Assembly: GCF_001685025.1 (NCBI RefSeq)
Contig: NZ_MAYU01000025.1
Coordinates: forward strand, 62,001 to 126,000
DNA from: Bacillus sp. FJAT-27225
GTDB taxonomy: Bacteria > Bacillota > Bacilli > Bacillales > Cytobacillaceae
DNA length: 64,000 nucleotides
Direction: 5' to 3'
Shown: positions 27,364 to 36,568 of the stretch, piece after piece
How positions within the stretch are numbered: position 1 is the first letter of the stretch
How the letters are laid out: every line of letters starts with the position of its first letter
Program-made: the position numbers and the translations under genes
Notes under the pieces: generated by a model
What the model was told of the DNA's origin: nothing
The model's database searches: none
What the model saw: the letters and a program-made list of their open reading frames with translations, nothing else

Positions 27364-27839
27364 TACCGGGTCACCTTCTTTATTGAGTTTTCAAACCGTA
27401 CTTTTGAATTTTTGATTGCATCTGGCGATTCCGAAATATCCAATGCATGAATAAGAAACGTCTTGCCGTCCTCAGAAATATTAATAACAACAGAACCTGG
27501 GGTTAATGTTAAAAGCAGGGCAAGAAGAGTCACCTCAGCATCAGTTTCAAGGTCTGTATCAAGTGTAAAAACTCCTGGAGTAATATTCAGTTTCGGCTTT
27601 ATTATATGATGTATTACTGTATAGCTCGAAGTGAAAAGCTCCTGTATGAAAACAAAAAATAACTTTAGGATATTTATAAAAGTTATTATATAAAAAGTTT
27701 GCGGAAGAAAACGGCGCATAAGAAACAAAACAACCATTCCGGCAAAATAGCCGCTTATAAATGTCAGGCCGCTCCAATCATCCTGGAAACCCGTCCATAG
27801 CGATGCAATAAATAAATTAATTAATACCTGTATGGCCAT
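27363..27839 (-). CDS. mrpE: Mrp antiporter subunit E
   Basis: 158 residues from the ATG at 27839, which lies five bases after AAGGGGTGG; the GTG at 27848 falls inside that site. MrpE has an N-terminal pair of membrane helices (MAIQVLINLFIASLWTG) and a soluble C-terminal domain with the PGSVVINISEDGKTFLIHALD stretch split across residues 110-135, which identifies it. It is needed for assembly of the antiporter. Unlike its neighbours it is not overlapped by the upstream gene: 122 bases separate it from mrpD, and these contain a hairpin. Confidence 0.92.
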   Translation of the reverse strand: MAIQVLINLFIASLWTGFQDDWSGLTFISGYFAGMVVLFLMRRFLPQTFYIITFINILKLFFVFIQELFTSSYTVIHHIIKPKLNITPGVFTLDTDLETDAEVTLLALLLTLTPGSVVINISEDGKTFLIHALDISESPDAIKNSKVRFENSIKKVTR

Positions 27840-27907
27840 AAAAACCACCCCTTCCTGCGATTACCTTAGATTGGACATAGGGATTAAGTGCGAACAGTTG
27901 AAATATG

Positions 27908-27961
27908 GGGAAATTCCCTGTCACCTTTCCATACTTGGGTCTCTCTATTAAAGGGAATCCC
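27908..27961 (-). other. Hairpin between mrpD and mrpE
   Basis: Directly after the mrpD stop, GGGATTCCCT can pair with AGGGAATTTCCC (a two-base bulge) across a 30-base loop. There is no U-run, so it is not a full terminator. It might adjust relative expression or mRNA processing within the operon. Confidence 0.4.
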
Positions 27962-29443
27962 TTATTCCGTTCCGAGTACTGCATCAATATAATATGAAGG
28001 ATCAGCCAAGCTTTCAACAGCCAGCGCAGCAAACGAATGAATTCCTTCCGCGCCAAGCCCTATTGCAACCGTTAGTATAGTCAGGCAAGCAATCGGAAGC
28101 AGCAAGCGGCTTTTAATACCTTTCTCATTATCCCCGTTAATATGGAAGTCACCCCAAAAGCCATTCATGAAAATTTTCATGACGGAATAAAGTGCCATAA
28201 GACTAGTAATAAGGCCGATGGCTCCAAGCCAGTAATACCCTGATGCAAATGTGCCTTCCGTAATATAAACCTTTCCGATAAAACCGCTAAGTGGCGGAAT
28301 TCCGGATAATGACAAAGCGGCTACAAAAAACATCCATCCCAAATAAGGATAGTTTTGTATTAAGCCGCTGAAGTCCCTTAGTTTTGATGATCCTGTTATC
28401 GCAATGACAGTACCGCCAATTAGGAAGAGGAGGGCTTTAATAACCATGTCATGAATAAGGTAGAATACTGCGCCTGTTAATCCCTCAGGCGTACTGGATG
28501 CCAGCCCGGCGATTATGAATCCAACACCAAGAATCACATTATAGGTCAGGATTTTTTTAATATCCCAATAGGCAATTGCACCAATTGCGCCTAATAGCAT
28601 TGTCAAGGCACTCATGATTCCAATAATAAGATGCGTCGTTTCAGGCTCATGATAAAAGATGAGTGTGAAAATCCTGAAAATAGAATAAATCCCAACCTTG
28701 GTAAGAAGTGCGGCAAATATTGCTGCAATTGCTGTTGGCGGGGCACTGTATGACCCCGGAAGCCAAAAGAATAAAAACAACCCTGCCTTCAGGCTAAACA
28801 CAATCAAGAATAGAAGCGAGATAGCTGTCAAAAGACCGTTCTGCCCAGCCTCTGCAACCCTGACAGACAGGTGGGCAAAATTCAATGTACCCAACGTTGC
28901 ATATAAGTAAGAAACTGCTACCAGAAAAAGAAGGGAAGAAATTAGATTTACTAGAACATATTTAACCGATTCACGCAGCTGCGTTCTCGTACCCCCAAGC
29001 GAAATCAACACATAAGAAGAAATCAGCATGACTTCAAAGCAGACGAAGAGATTGAATATATCTCCAGTAATAAATGAACCATTTACCCCGGTTAGCAAGA
29101 ATAAAAATAGCGGGTAAAAATAGTGCAATTCCCGGTCTTTTCCGATGGAACTGAAGGCGTATAGAAGGCATAACAGACCTACTACACTGGTAGTGAGCAA
29201 TAGAAGGGCCGAGAACATATCGGCTGCAAAGCTTACTCCGAATGGTGCTTCCCATCCGCCAAGATGAAGCACTTGAATGCCTTCGTTATATATTTGATGA
29301 ATTAATATAGCCGAAACGGTCCCAGTACCCAGGATTGCCAGGATACCCAAGAACCTTTGAAGCATTATTTTTTTTCTCATGATGACCATGACCATCCCGG
29401 TAATTAACGGGATAATAATGGGGAAAATAAGCAAATTATTCAT
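27962..29443 (-). CDS. mrpD: Mrp antiporter subunit D
   Basis: 493 residues, about 14 membrane helices; a proton-pumping subunit homologous to ND2/ND4 of complex I. The ATG at 29443 lies seven bases after GAGGT; the frame from 29473 would include the ribosome site. Visible landmarks: FEVMLISSYVLI with the conserved Glu in helix five, FLFFWLPGSYSAPPTAIAA, and the SGIPPLSGFIGK motif of the discontinuous helix region. Its start overlaps the mrpC stop by eight bases. Confidence 0.93.
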   Translation of the reverse strand: MNNLLIFPIIIPLITGMVMVIMRKKIMLQRFLGILAILGTGTVSAILIHQIYNEGIQVLHLGGWEAPFGVSFAADMFSALLLLTTSVVGLLCLLYAFSSIGKDRELHYFYPLFLFLLTGVNGSFITGDIFNLFVCFEVMLISSYVLISLGGTRTQLRESVKYVLVNLISSLLFLVAVSYLYATLGTLNFAHLSVRVAEAGQNGLLTAISLLFLIVFSLKAGLFLFFWLPGSYSAPPTAIAAIFAALLTKVGIYSIFRIFTLIFYHEPETTHLIIGIMSALTMLLGAIGAIAYWDIKKILTYNVILGVGFIIAGLASSTPEGLTGAVFYLIHDMVIKALLFLIGGTVIAITGSSKLRDFSGLIQNYPYLGWMFFVAALSLSGIPPLSGFIGKVYITEGTFASGYYWLGAIGLITSLMALYSVMKIFMNGFWGDFHINGDNEKGIKSRLLLPIACLTILTVAIGLGAEGIHSFAALAVESLADPSYYIDAVLGTE

Positions 29444-29774
29444 TTTCATTACCTCGCATTTGTTCCGTGTCATCTGTGCCTAGAACCTTGTACGAACGAT
29501 AGCTAAGGACAAGGAAAAGGGCGGTCGTTGCAAAATTGATGACAATTGCGGTAAGGATTAGGGCTTGCGGTAGAGGATCTGTAAATGTATCCGCTCCAAA
29601 GTCTAAAAGCGGTACACCTCCTGTTTTTAAGCCACCCATCGTTATGATAAGCAAATTGACCGCGTGGCTGAGGACAGAAGTACCCAAAATAATTCTCAGG
29701 AGATTTTTTGTTAAAAGCAAATATGTTCCTATAGTAAAAAGAATTCCGACAAGAACCGACATCATTGTTTCCAT
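29436..29774 (-). CDS. mrpC: Mrp antiporter subunit C
   Basis: 112 residues with three membrane helices; homologous to NuoK of complex I. The TNLLRIILG-like loop after helix one, the SHAVNLLIITMG helix two and the DPLPQALILTAIVI helix three are family signatures. It lies one base downstream of mrpB and overlaps mrpD. Confidence 0.93.
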   Translation of the reverse strand: METMMSVLVGILFTIGTYLLLTKNLLRIILGTSVLSHAVNLLIITMGGLKTGGVPLLDFGADTFTDPLPQALILTAIVINFATTALFLVLSYRSYKVLGTDDTEQMRGNENE

Positions 29775-29775
29775 A

Positions 29776-30210
29776 TTATCGATCCTCGCTTATCGTCGTA
29801 ATAATTGTCATGGCCGTTCCGATTACAGCCAGGGCCACTCCAAGGTCGAAAATCGTCGCTGTTGCCAGTTCGGTTTTTCCGAAGATCGGAAGGTGGAAAT
29901 AATCAAAAGCCTGTGTCAGGAAAGGTTTATTAAAAAATATACTTGCCAATCCAGTCAATACAGCGATCAATACTCCTACTGCAGCCAAAGCTTTATAATC
30001 AACTGGAAGATTTTCCTTCACAGATTCAATATCATAAGTCAAAAACAGAAGGGTAATGGCAGTGGCAAGCGCCAGTCCGCCAATAAATCCTCCCCCAGGA
30101 TAATGGTGCCCTGATAAGAATAGGTTGACAGCAAAGGTGAGAATAATGACAACCGCAACTCGAGTGACAGTCCTGAGGATGACATCATTTAGATTTTTCA
30201 TTGTTCTCAC
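29776..30210 (-). CDS. mrpB: Mrp antiporter subunit B
   Basis: 144 residues with four membrane helices. GHHYPGGGFIGGLA after the first helix is the MrpB/MnhB signature; the FDLGVALAVIGTAMTI helix lies at the C-terminus. It overlaps the end of mrpA by 26 bases. Essential part of the Mrp complex in characterised Bacillus systems. Confidence 0.93.
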   Translation of the reverse strand: MRTMKNLNDVILRTVTRVAVVIILTFAVNLFLSGHHYPGGGFIGGLALATAITLLFLTYDIESVKENLPVDYKALAAVGVLIAVLTGLASIFFNKPFLTQAFDYFHLPIFGKTELATATIFDLGVALAVIGTAMTIITTISEDR

Positions 30211-32599
30211 TCCTGTTCAGTTCAAGTTTAATTAGCGTAAAGACTCCAAGCGCTGCTATTGTGAGAACAGCTATTTCCATCATCGTATCAATTCCGCGGA
30301 AATCAACCAGAATCGCATTTACAATATTCTTGGCGCCGGCAAGCTCATAGGAATCCCCATAATAGCTGGAAATCGGTTCAAATAGCCTGTTGCCATTGGC
30401 TGATAGAGCAAACAGGGTTACAGTCAGTCCGACACCCAGCGATATAATCAGGTTCAATGGTTTAAACGGAATCCGGCCGCTGCCTTTGAAATGTTTCGGC
30501 AGGTGGTAATAACATAGCAGGAATAGTGCGGTTGTTACCGTTTCTACCACCAATTGTGTCAATGCCAAATCAGGAGCCCTGAAAACGACAAATAGCATTG
30601 AAACGAGGTAGCCCAACCCGCCAAGGGCAAGAATGGCGATCATTCTTGACTTTGCAAACAGAACCGCAATTGCCAAAGCCAGTGCGGACACTGCAAGTGC
30701 ACCTTCGAATAAAGAAACCGATGCATTCATTGTTGCATGAACTGTAAGCCTGTTTGAGACCAGCAAAGCCCCTCCCGCAAGCAATATGAAAAATGCAAAG
30801 ATATAGGTAAGATAATCTTTTATATTGCCGGTCATATATCGATTGGTCACGAAACGAGAAATTTCCTCCCCACGCTCAAGGGCCACATCGTAGAAATGAT
30901 TCAATGTCAGCGACTGCGGATAGTTCCACAGAATCGATACCCATTTTTTCAAGTATAAATAGAGCAGGATTCCAAAAGCCACAACACCTATTGTCATGAA
31001 CAATTCCGCATTAGGGCCATGCCAGGCGCTGATTTCCTTATTAAAGGCGCTTTCCGGCATTCCCGGCAAAACAGCGTGAGACGCTGGCTGCAGCAAAGCA
31101 GTTGAAAGAGCATTTGGAAAGAAGAAAATGCCTACTACAAAAATGGCCAGCACAATTGGCGGGATTAGCATCCCAATTGGAGCTTCGTGAGGCTTTTTAT
31201 CCAATTTCTCGGGTTTGTATTTTCCTCTAAAAGGTTTAAATACTAAAATCATACAGTAAACGAACGTGAATACACTGGCCACCCATGCAATGAAAGGGAA
31301 AAGAATCCCAAAGGTATCCATATTAAAAATAGACATTCCGCCAGCATTCAGCGCTCCGGTAAAGAACATCTCCTTACTTAAAAAGCCGTTAAATGGAGGA
31401 AGTCCAGCCATCGAAAAAGCTCCAATTACAGCTAAAGTAAAAGATACGGGCATGATTTGCATCAAACCGCCCAGCTTCCTGACATCACGAGTACCGGTTT
31501 CATGGTCAATAATTCCGACAACCATAAAAAGGGCACCTTTAAAGGTTGAATGGTTAATTAGATGAAAGATTGCAGCCAGGACAGCAACTGCATACACTGA
31601 AGAATCCTCGCCCCCAGTAAAATATAGTGCCGCGGACCCCATGCCAAACAAACTCATGATGAGCCCCAATTGGCTGATTGTCGAGTAGGCAAGAAGTGCT
31701 TTCAAATCGGTCTGTTTCACCGCGTTTAATGAGCCATACAGCAACGTGACAAGCCCTGTTCCAGAAACGAGCCAGAACCATTCAGCCTCTCCTCCAAAAA
31801 TAGGCGTGAAACGCGCTACTAAATAGATGCCTGCCTTTACCATAGTAGCTGAATGGAGATAGGCACTGATCGGCGTAGGGGCTTCCATCGCGCCAGGAAG
31901 CCAAATGCTGAACGGAAACTGGGCTGATTTTGTAAAAGCGCCAAGCAGAATGAGTACCATTGCAGGCAAAAACAAGCCATGGGCAGTAATATCATCAACC
32001 TGGCCAATCATTTCCCGAATGCTGTAGGTTCCGGTAATCATTGATAGCATAATAAAACCGGCAAGAGCAGCAAAACCCCCGGAAATCGTAATCATCATCG
32101 ATTTTTGAGCTCCATAGCGAGAGCGTTCACGCTGGTACCAATAAGCAATTAATAAAAAGGAAGAAATGCTCGTCAATTCCCAAAAAACATAAAGTACAAG
32201 GATATTGTCCGAGAAGACCACCCCAAGCATTGCACCCATAAACAGCATTAAATACACATAGAAATTATCAAGGGCTTCCCTATCCTTGGCCATATAGTAA
32301 ATAGAATAAAGGATAACGAGCGCGCCTATCCCAGTAATCAACAAACCAAAAATCAAGCTAAGCCCATCGATAAATAGGGTAAAGTTTATCCCAAAGGACG
32401 GCATCCAGGGAACCGAACTTATGAGGTTCTCGCCTTTAGAGATAGGAGAGATAAAACGGAGCAAATATAGAAAGATGACTGTTGGTATGAATAAAACAAA
32501 CCATCCAGTATGTATCCGCGGAACAAAAAATTTGTATAATAAAGGTACAAATAGTGCGAATATAAAAGGAAGTAAAATCATCAAGTGTAGAGTATGCAA
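30185..32599 (-). CDS. mrpA: Mrp antiporter subunit A
   Basis: 804 residues, the largest subunit, homologous to NuoL plus a NuoJ-like C-terminal part. The TTG start at 32599 lies eight bases after GGAGG, and the resulting MHTLHLMILLPFIFAL start fits other MrpA proteins. Landmarks: FWELTSISSFLLIAYW with the key Glu, FPFSIWLPGAMEAPTPISA, the lysine-containing KTDLKALLAYSTISQLG-like stretch (here VKQTDLKALLAYSTIS), and GLPPFNGFLSKEMF. The last 180 residues form the MbhD/MrpB-like region. First gene of a seven-gene operon for Na+/H+ exchange, pH homeostasis and salt tolerance. Confidence 0.95.
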   Translation of the reverse strand: MHTLHLMILLPFIFALFVPLLYKFFVPRIHTGWFVLFIPTVIFLYLLRFISPISKGENLISSVPWMPSFGINFTLFIDGLSLIFGLLITGIGALVILYSIYYMAKDREALDNFYVYLMLFMGAMLGVVFSDNILVLYVFWELTSISSFLLIAYWYQRERSRYGAQKSMMITISGGFAALAGFIMLSMITGTYSIREMIGQVDDITAHGLFLPAMVLILLGAFTKSAQFPFSIWLPGAMEAPTPISAYLHSATMVKAGIYLVARFTPIFGGEAEWFWLVSGTGLVTLLYGSLNAVKQTDLKALLAYSTISQLGLIMSLFGMGSAALYFTGGEDSSVYAVAVLAAIFHLINHSTFKGALFMVVGIIDHETGTRDVRKLGGLMQIMPVSFTLAVIGAFSMAGLPPFNGFLSKEMFFTGALNAGGMSIFNMDTFGILFPFIAWVASVFTFVYCMILVFKPFRGKYKPEKLDKKPHEAPIGMLIPPIVLAIFVVGIFFFPNALSTALLQPASHAVLPGMPESAFNKEISAWHGPNAELFMTIGVVAFGILLYLYLKKWVSILWNYPQSLTLNHFYDVALERGEEISRFVTNRYMTGNIKDYLTYIFAFFILLAGGALLVSNRLTVHATMNASVSLFEGALAVSALALAIAVLFAKSRMIAILALGGLGYLVSMLFVVFRAPDLALTQLVVETVTTALFLLCYYHLPKHFKGSGRIPFKPLNLIISLGVGLTVTLFALSANGNRLFEPISSYYGDSYELAGAKNIVNAILVDFRGIDTMMEIAVLTIAALGVFTLIKLELNRSENNEKSK

Positions 32600-32680
32600 T
32601 GGAACCGCCTCCTTTAAAAAATTTTGAAAAAGATAGTAAGATTTCCTGCAGTTGGTTGAGAGCTTCGTGAATCATTGGGA

Positions 32681-32709
32681 TTGACTACCGTTCGGCCTTA
32701 AGATATAGT
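32681..32709 (+). promoter_or_regulatory. Candidate promoter of the Usp-domain gene
   Basis: -35 TTGACT, 17-base spacer, -10 TATAGT: close to the SigA consensus. It faces and overlaps the candidate mrp promoter, so the two may compete. Confidence 0.5.
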
Positions 32710-32730
32710 CATACAGAGCCTTATATTCAA
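32702..32730 (-). promoter_or_regulatory. Candidate promoter of the mrp operon
   Basis: On the minus strand: -35 TTGAAT, a 17-base spacer, -10 TATATC, about 100 bases upstream of mrpA. Its -10 overlaps the -10 of the divergent promoter of the Usp gene. Confidence 0.4.
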
Positions 32731-32772
32731 TATTGGTTAAGAACTTCATATCTATTCCGAGGTGACATTAAA

Positions 32773-33459
32773 GTGAAAAAAATCAAAGGGCGCATGGACG
32801 AAAGCATCCTCGTCTGTGTATATTATGGTCCAAATGGTGAACGGCTCATCCAGCGCGGCTGCAAGATTGCCAATATGCTGGACTGCCCGCTATATATTTT
32901 GACCGTAGACCCAAAGCCTTTCAGCGAAATGGATGCAGAAAAATCCCATTACATTTCCAGATGGAAACAAATAGCGGAAGCCCATGGTGCTGACTCATTC
33001 ATATTGATGGATGATGAGAAAAGGCCTGTTACAAAGGTCATTGCACAAGTAGCCAGAGAAAAGCAAGTAACACAAATTATTTTGGGCCAAACCGCTCAAA
33101 GCAGGTGGGAACAAATTGCTAAAGGGTCGATTATCAACTCTTTACTTAGAGAAGTTCCGTTTGTGGATTTGCATATCATTTCAGTTTCCCGATATTTAAA
33201 AGAAACCGAAGGCCACTTTGAAAAAGGTGTCCGGGCGTATTTAGTTAAAGATCATCAAAATTATAGGATGATCTTCAAGCATACAAAGGATGTTTTGTAT
33301 GAAGGAATTTTCTTCAAGGAACAGGGAACGGATTTCAACACAGGAGTATTCAAATTTATGAAAGATAATCAAACTCTTCACGTCCATGTAACAGACGATA
33401 TGGTTTCTGAACTTGAAGAGGTTGATATGGATATGGAACTCCGCGAAGAAGAAGAATAA
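32773..33459 (+). CDS. Universal-stress (KdpD-type Usp) domain protein
   Basis: 228 residues from a GTG at 32773, seven bases after GAGGTGA. Residues 10-140 form a Usp domain of the KdpD type: ILVCVYYGPNGERLIQRG at the start and VTQIILGQTAQSRWEQIAKGSIINSLL near 110, which is the adenine-nucleotide loop of KdpD-like proteins (GxxxxxRxxxxxxGS). The rest is an unassigned acidic domain with an EEVDMDMELREEEE tail. Probably cytosolic, perhaps sensing nucleotides or stress. It is divergent from the mrp operon across shared promoter DNA, so a link to ion stress is plausible but inferred. Confidence 0.8.
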   Translation: MKKIKGRMDESILVCVYYGPNGERLIQRGCKIANMLDCPLYILTVDPKPFSEMDAEKSHYISRWKQIAEAHGADSFILMDDEKRPVTKVIAQVAREKQVTQIILGQTAQSRWEQIAKGSIINSLLREVPFVDLHIISVSRYLKETEGHFEKGVRAYLVKDHQNYRMIFKHTKDVLYEGIFFKEQGTDFNTGVFKFMKDNQTLHVHVTDDMVSELEEVDMDMELREEEE

Positions 33460-33470
33460 CGAATGATTGG

Positions 33471-33499
33471 ACCTCTGCCACCATTGGCGGAGGTTTTTT
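33471..33499 (+). terminator. Intrinsic terminator after the Usp gene
   Basis: ACCTCTGCCA pairs with TGGCGGAGGT (one G-U pair) around CCAT, followed by six T. Confidence 0.85.
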
Positions 33500-33599
33500 A
33501 CATCATCCATAAGAGTAAGATGAAATGTAGTTGAGTCCGGCCAAGGAGCAAACGGGCAAAATTGAGAGGAAGGCTTCTAAAAACCATTTTTTCCAACAA

Positions 33600-34163
33600 T
33601 TATAAGTTTACATCCACCCTTATTAAATGATCATCATCACTATCAATTCCGATGTACTTCAGTGTTTCCTTTGGGCTGTGGTGGTTAAAAACCGCCATTA
33701 AAATCGAAATCGCTATACCCTTCCGATAAGCATGATATCCGAACGTCTTTCTTAATGTATGAGTTCCAATTTTCCCTGTAACCCCAACCTTTTTTGCGGC
33801 ATGGTTGATAATCCTATACGCCTGCTGCCGGGTGATGGGAAGCTCATTTTTTTTAGATTTAAACAAATAATCGCTTTCCCTGAACGGGTATTGCTTAAAA
33901 TACAATTCCAGTTCATTCCGAATACTGTTGTTTAAATAAAATGCCTTGGGAGCCTCGCTTTCGTCATCTTGGATATATAAAAATTCCTTAATGGATTGAC
34001 CGTCCCAAACATCCTCAACCTTTAGGGATAGTAAATCACTTACTCTTATCCCTGTATTAATTCCGAACACAAACAACAATACGTCTCGTTGGGAATTCTC
34101 CCTTAATTCTTCTTTAATGGCATTAATCCGATCAATTTCTCTTATAGGGTCAACATATTCCAC
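33600..34163 (-). CDS. Tyrosine recombinase catalytic-domain protein, YoeC-like
   Basis: 187 residues from the GTG at 34163, six bases after AGGAGGA; the longer frame to 34202 contains the ribosome site and promoter. Only the C-terminal catalytic domain of the phage-integrase fold is present; the usual SAM-like DNA-binding arm is missing. All catalytic residues can be seen: Arg in NTGIRVSDLL, His-x-x-Arg in HTLRKTFGYH, the second His in FNHHSPKETL and the Tyr nucleophile in LKYIGI. It resembles Bacillus YoeC. No att sites, excision partner or mobile element surround it, so it is probably a resident chromosomal gene whose recombination target is unknown. Confidence 0.85.
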   Translation of the reverse strand: MEYVDPIREIDRINAIKEELRENSQRDVLLFVFGINTGIRVSDLLSLKVEDVWDGQSIKEFLYIQDDESEAPKAFYLNNSIRNELELYFKQYPFRESDYLFKSKKNELPITRQQAYRIINHAAKKVGVTGKIGTHTLRKTFGYHAYRKGIAISILMAVFNHHSPKETLKYIGIDSDDDHLIRVDVNL

Positions 34164-34177
34164 AGGAAGTCCTCCTA

Positions 34178-34222
34178 ATGTAACATAAAATGATTTTAAC
34201 ATGAGTTATGTAACATTGACAA
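34178..34222 (-). promoter_or_regulatory. Promoter and duplicated ATGTTACAT motif before the recombinase
   Basis: On the minus strand: -35 TTGTCA (34222-34217), an 18-base spacer and -10 TAAAAT (34198-34193). The near-palindrome ATGTTACAT occurs twice, at 34208-34216 inside the spacer and at 34178-34186 just after the -10. This is the layout expected of a repressor operator pair. Confidence 0.4.
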
Positions 34223-34618
34223 AAGATAAGGGTATAAATATTATCTTTTTTTAAATTTAATTTTAGTATTTTAACCTATGGCCCTTCGCTTTCCTAAGAT
34301 GTCCACAAATGTAGTTTTGCCACTTTTGGATGTTTTTTAAAGGATAAATATGTTGGAGAACAGTACATATTTTGGTGTAAATAATAACCAGGACTAGTTG
34401 GGAGTTATTTGAAAGCTGAAATGACGAAACTTCTCTTTTCTTCGGAAGAGTATCGAATCATGCTAGGACGATATGTTCGTTTTGTTCATCAAATATGGGG
34501 TAAGTGTGAAAGAGATAATGATAGAGAGCTATAATGGACTCATGTTTTACTCAATTTTATGATAGGGTATGTTTTTTACAGACAAACCTTAAATTCACCC
34601 TTACCAGGAGTGACACGG
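34223..34618. other. Region between the recombinase and glucoamylase genes
   Basis: Mostly AT-rich with no clear gene except a possible 41-codon frame at 34409-34534. A TATAAT at 34530-34535 might be a -10 for the glucoamylase gene, with no good -35. Confidence 0.35.
34409..34534 (+). CDS. Possible small protein of 41 residues
   Basis: TTG at 34409 follows GGGAG with a short spacing; an inner ATG is at 34421. The product (MKAEMTKLLFSSEEYRIMLG, then a basic and aromatic tail) has no recognisable family, membrane helix or signal. Protein-like composition is the only argument beyond the ribosome site, so this is tentative. Confidence 0.25.
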   Translation: MKAEMTKLLFSSEEYRIMLGRYVRFVHQIWGKCERDNDREL

Positions 34619-36568
34619 ATGAGAAAGAAACCTTATTTAATTGATGGATTGATAGGAAACTCAAAAATGCTGGCTTCTTTGACAAAAGATGGCCAACTTC
34701 AAAGATTGAATTGGCCCAGAATCGATTTCCCGCAGCACCTTAATAATTTTTATACAGGCATTTATGGATATGACTCTGAAAAACCTGCCTGTTTCATGCA
34801 CGAGGATGGCTGGACATATGAACAAAAGTATGATGGGAACACAAATATTCTCGTTACAGTCGGGACTAATACGACAATGGAAATTGAAATAAAGCAGGTA
34901 GATTTTGTCGTTCCGGGGATGGACGTCCTTGTCCGTGATTACACGATTACGAATCTTGCGGACACAGCAAGGGACTTAACCTTTATCGTATATTCCGATT
35001 TCACTATAGATGACAGGGAGCGGTTCAACACTGTTTTATACAATCGTGAAGAGGATTGTCTTGTCCACTACCATAGAAACTATTCGTTTGCGGTCGGAAG
35101 CAGCATTGGAACTACGCATTATCAATGCGGGCAGGCTTTGGCATCCGCTAAAGATAATAAATTGAGTGGCCGCGAAGTAATGAACAAGACGGATGGTGCG
35201 CTTTCCTGGAGCCTCGGCACAGTAGAAGCCGGCGAGAAAAAGCAATTGGCATTATTTATTGCTGCTGGTTTTTCAAAGGACAAATCAGCTGAAACATTAG
35301 CTGAAGCTAAAAGAGCCGGTACAGATAAACTGTACAAACTGACGGTCAGTTATTGGGAGGAATACCTGGCCCAGGCTGCACCACTGGACATAAAGGATAA
35401 TGAAGTTAAGAATGTCTACATTCGGTCCTTGTTAACGTTCAAGCTATTGAACGATGATGTGAGGGGCAATTTCATTGCGGGGCCTGAGGTTGATGAAGAT
35501 TATGATTATTCGGGCGGCTATGCTTATTGCTGGGGAAGGGATGCTGCATATATTGCGACAGCAGTAGACCAGGCTGGTTATCATGAACTGGTTTCGAAAT
35601 TTTACTATTCAACTATCGACACTCAAGGGAAAGACGGAGCATGGGATCAACGCCATTACATAGATGGTGTCCTGGCGCCAACCTGGGGACTTCAGATAGA
35701 TGAAACTGGTTCCATTCTTTGGGGCATCCATGAACATTATGTACTTTCTGGGGATGAGGAGTTTATCCAAACGATTTGGCCTTCAGTTGAAAAGGGAGCG
35801 AATTTCCTGAATTCGTTCATAGACCCTGAAACGAATCTGCCGCTTCCGAGTATGGACCTGTGGGAGAAACGCAGCGGTGAGCATCTGTATTCTGCTGCCG
35901 CTGTTTATGGGGGCCTGGCCGGTTCGGCGAAGATTGCCAGAAAGTTCAACCGGCATGACTTGGCCGACAAGTGGGAAAGGACAGCCGAACGAATGAAGCA
36001 AACGGTTCTAGAAACCTGCTGGAACGAAGAAACGGGATCCTTCCTGCGGGCTTTGAAGCTTGCTGTTGATGAAGGAATGTATATAGAGTTGAACGAAGCT
36101 GGGAAAGAGACCTTCATCGAAACCAATTCTAAAGGATATCAAACATTTAGGGTTATGAAGGATCCGGTTATTGATATCAGTCTCCTGGGGCTAAATGTTC
36201 CTTTTAATATGATTGATGAGAATGATGAACGAATGGTCAAGACGGCTGAAACAATTGAGAGGTTTCTCACCTCGCCGAATGTAGGTGGAATTGAACGATT
36301 TATCGGTGATATATATATCGGCGGGAATCCATGGATTATTTCAACGCTCTGGCTTGCACTTTATTATGCGAAAATAGGCCGATTTGAGAAAGCCAGGGAT
36401 TACCTCGAGTGGTCTGTAATACATGCCAATCATCTCGGGTTGCTTCCGGAACAGATTGATAAAAGAACCGGGGATCCAGCCTGGGTCATGCCTCTCACCT
36501 GGTCACATGCCATGTTTGTGCTCACAGTCGTTGCCTTAGAGAAACAAGGTGAATTAAATGTACAATAA
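34619..36568 (+). CDS. GH15 glucoamylase-like glycoside hydrolase
   Basis: 649 residues from the ATG at 34619, six bases after AGGAGTG; the frame from 34559 has no ribosome site. An N-terminal beta-sandwich of about 270 residues precedes an (alpha/alpha)6-barrel catalytic domain. Landmarks in the barrel: GGYAYCWGRDAAYIATA, the general-acid region LPSMDLWEKRSGEHLYS with its Glu, and the LLPEQIDKRTGDPAWVMPL segment carrying the catalytic-base Glu. No signal peptide, so it acts on intracellular alpha-glucans or oligosaccharides such as glycogen products or trehalose-like sugars; the exact bond is not decided by the sequence. A stand-alone gene with its own terminator. Confidence 0.9.
   Translation: MRKKPYLIDGLIGNSKMLASLTKDGQLQRLNWPRIDFPQHLNNFYTGIYGYDSEKPACFMHEDGWTYEQKYDGNTNILVTVGTNTTMEIEIKQVDFVVPGMDVLVRDYTITNLADTARDLTFIVYSDFTIDDRERFNTVLYNREEDCLVHYHRNYSFAVGSSIGTTHYQCGQALASAKDNKLSGREVMNKTDGALSWSLGTVEAGEKKQLALFIAAGFSKDKSAETLAEAKRAGTDKLYKLTVSYWEEYLAQAAPLDIKDNEVKNVYIRSLLTFKLLNDDVRGNFIAGPEVDEDYDYSGGYAYCWGRDAAYIATAVDQAGYHELVSKFYYSTIDTQGKDGAWDQRHYIDGVLAPTWGLQIDETGSILWGIHEHYVLSGDEEFIQTIWPSVEKGANFLNSFIDPETNLPLPSMDLWEKRSGEHLYSAAAVYGGLAGSAKIARKFNRHDLADKWERTAERMKQTVLETCWNEETGSFLRALKLAVDEGMYIELNEAGKETFIETNSKGYQTFRVMKDPVIDISLLGLNVPFNMIDENDERMVKTAETIERFLTSPNVGGIERFIGDIYIGGNPWIISTLWLALYYAKIGRFEKARDYLEWSVIHANHLGLLPEQIDKRTGDPAWVMPLTWSHAMFVLTVVALEKQGELNVQ

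Noticed and set aside
33600-34163. Integrase of an integrated prophage or genomic island
   Set aside because: Lacks the N-terminal arm, has no flanking att repeats, tRNA or phage genes; fits the resident YoeC group better.
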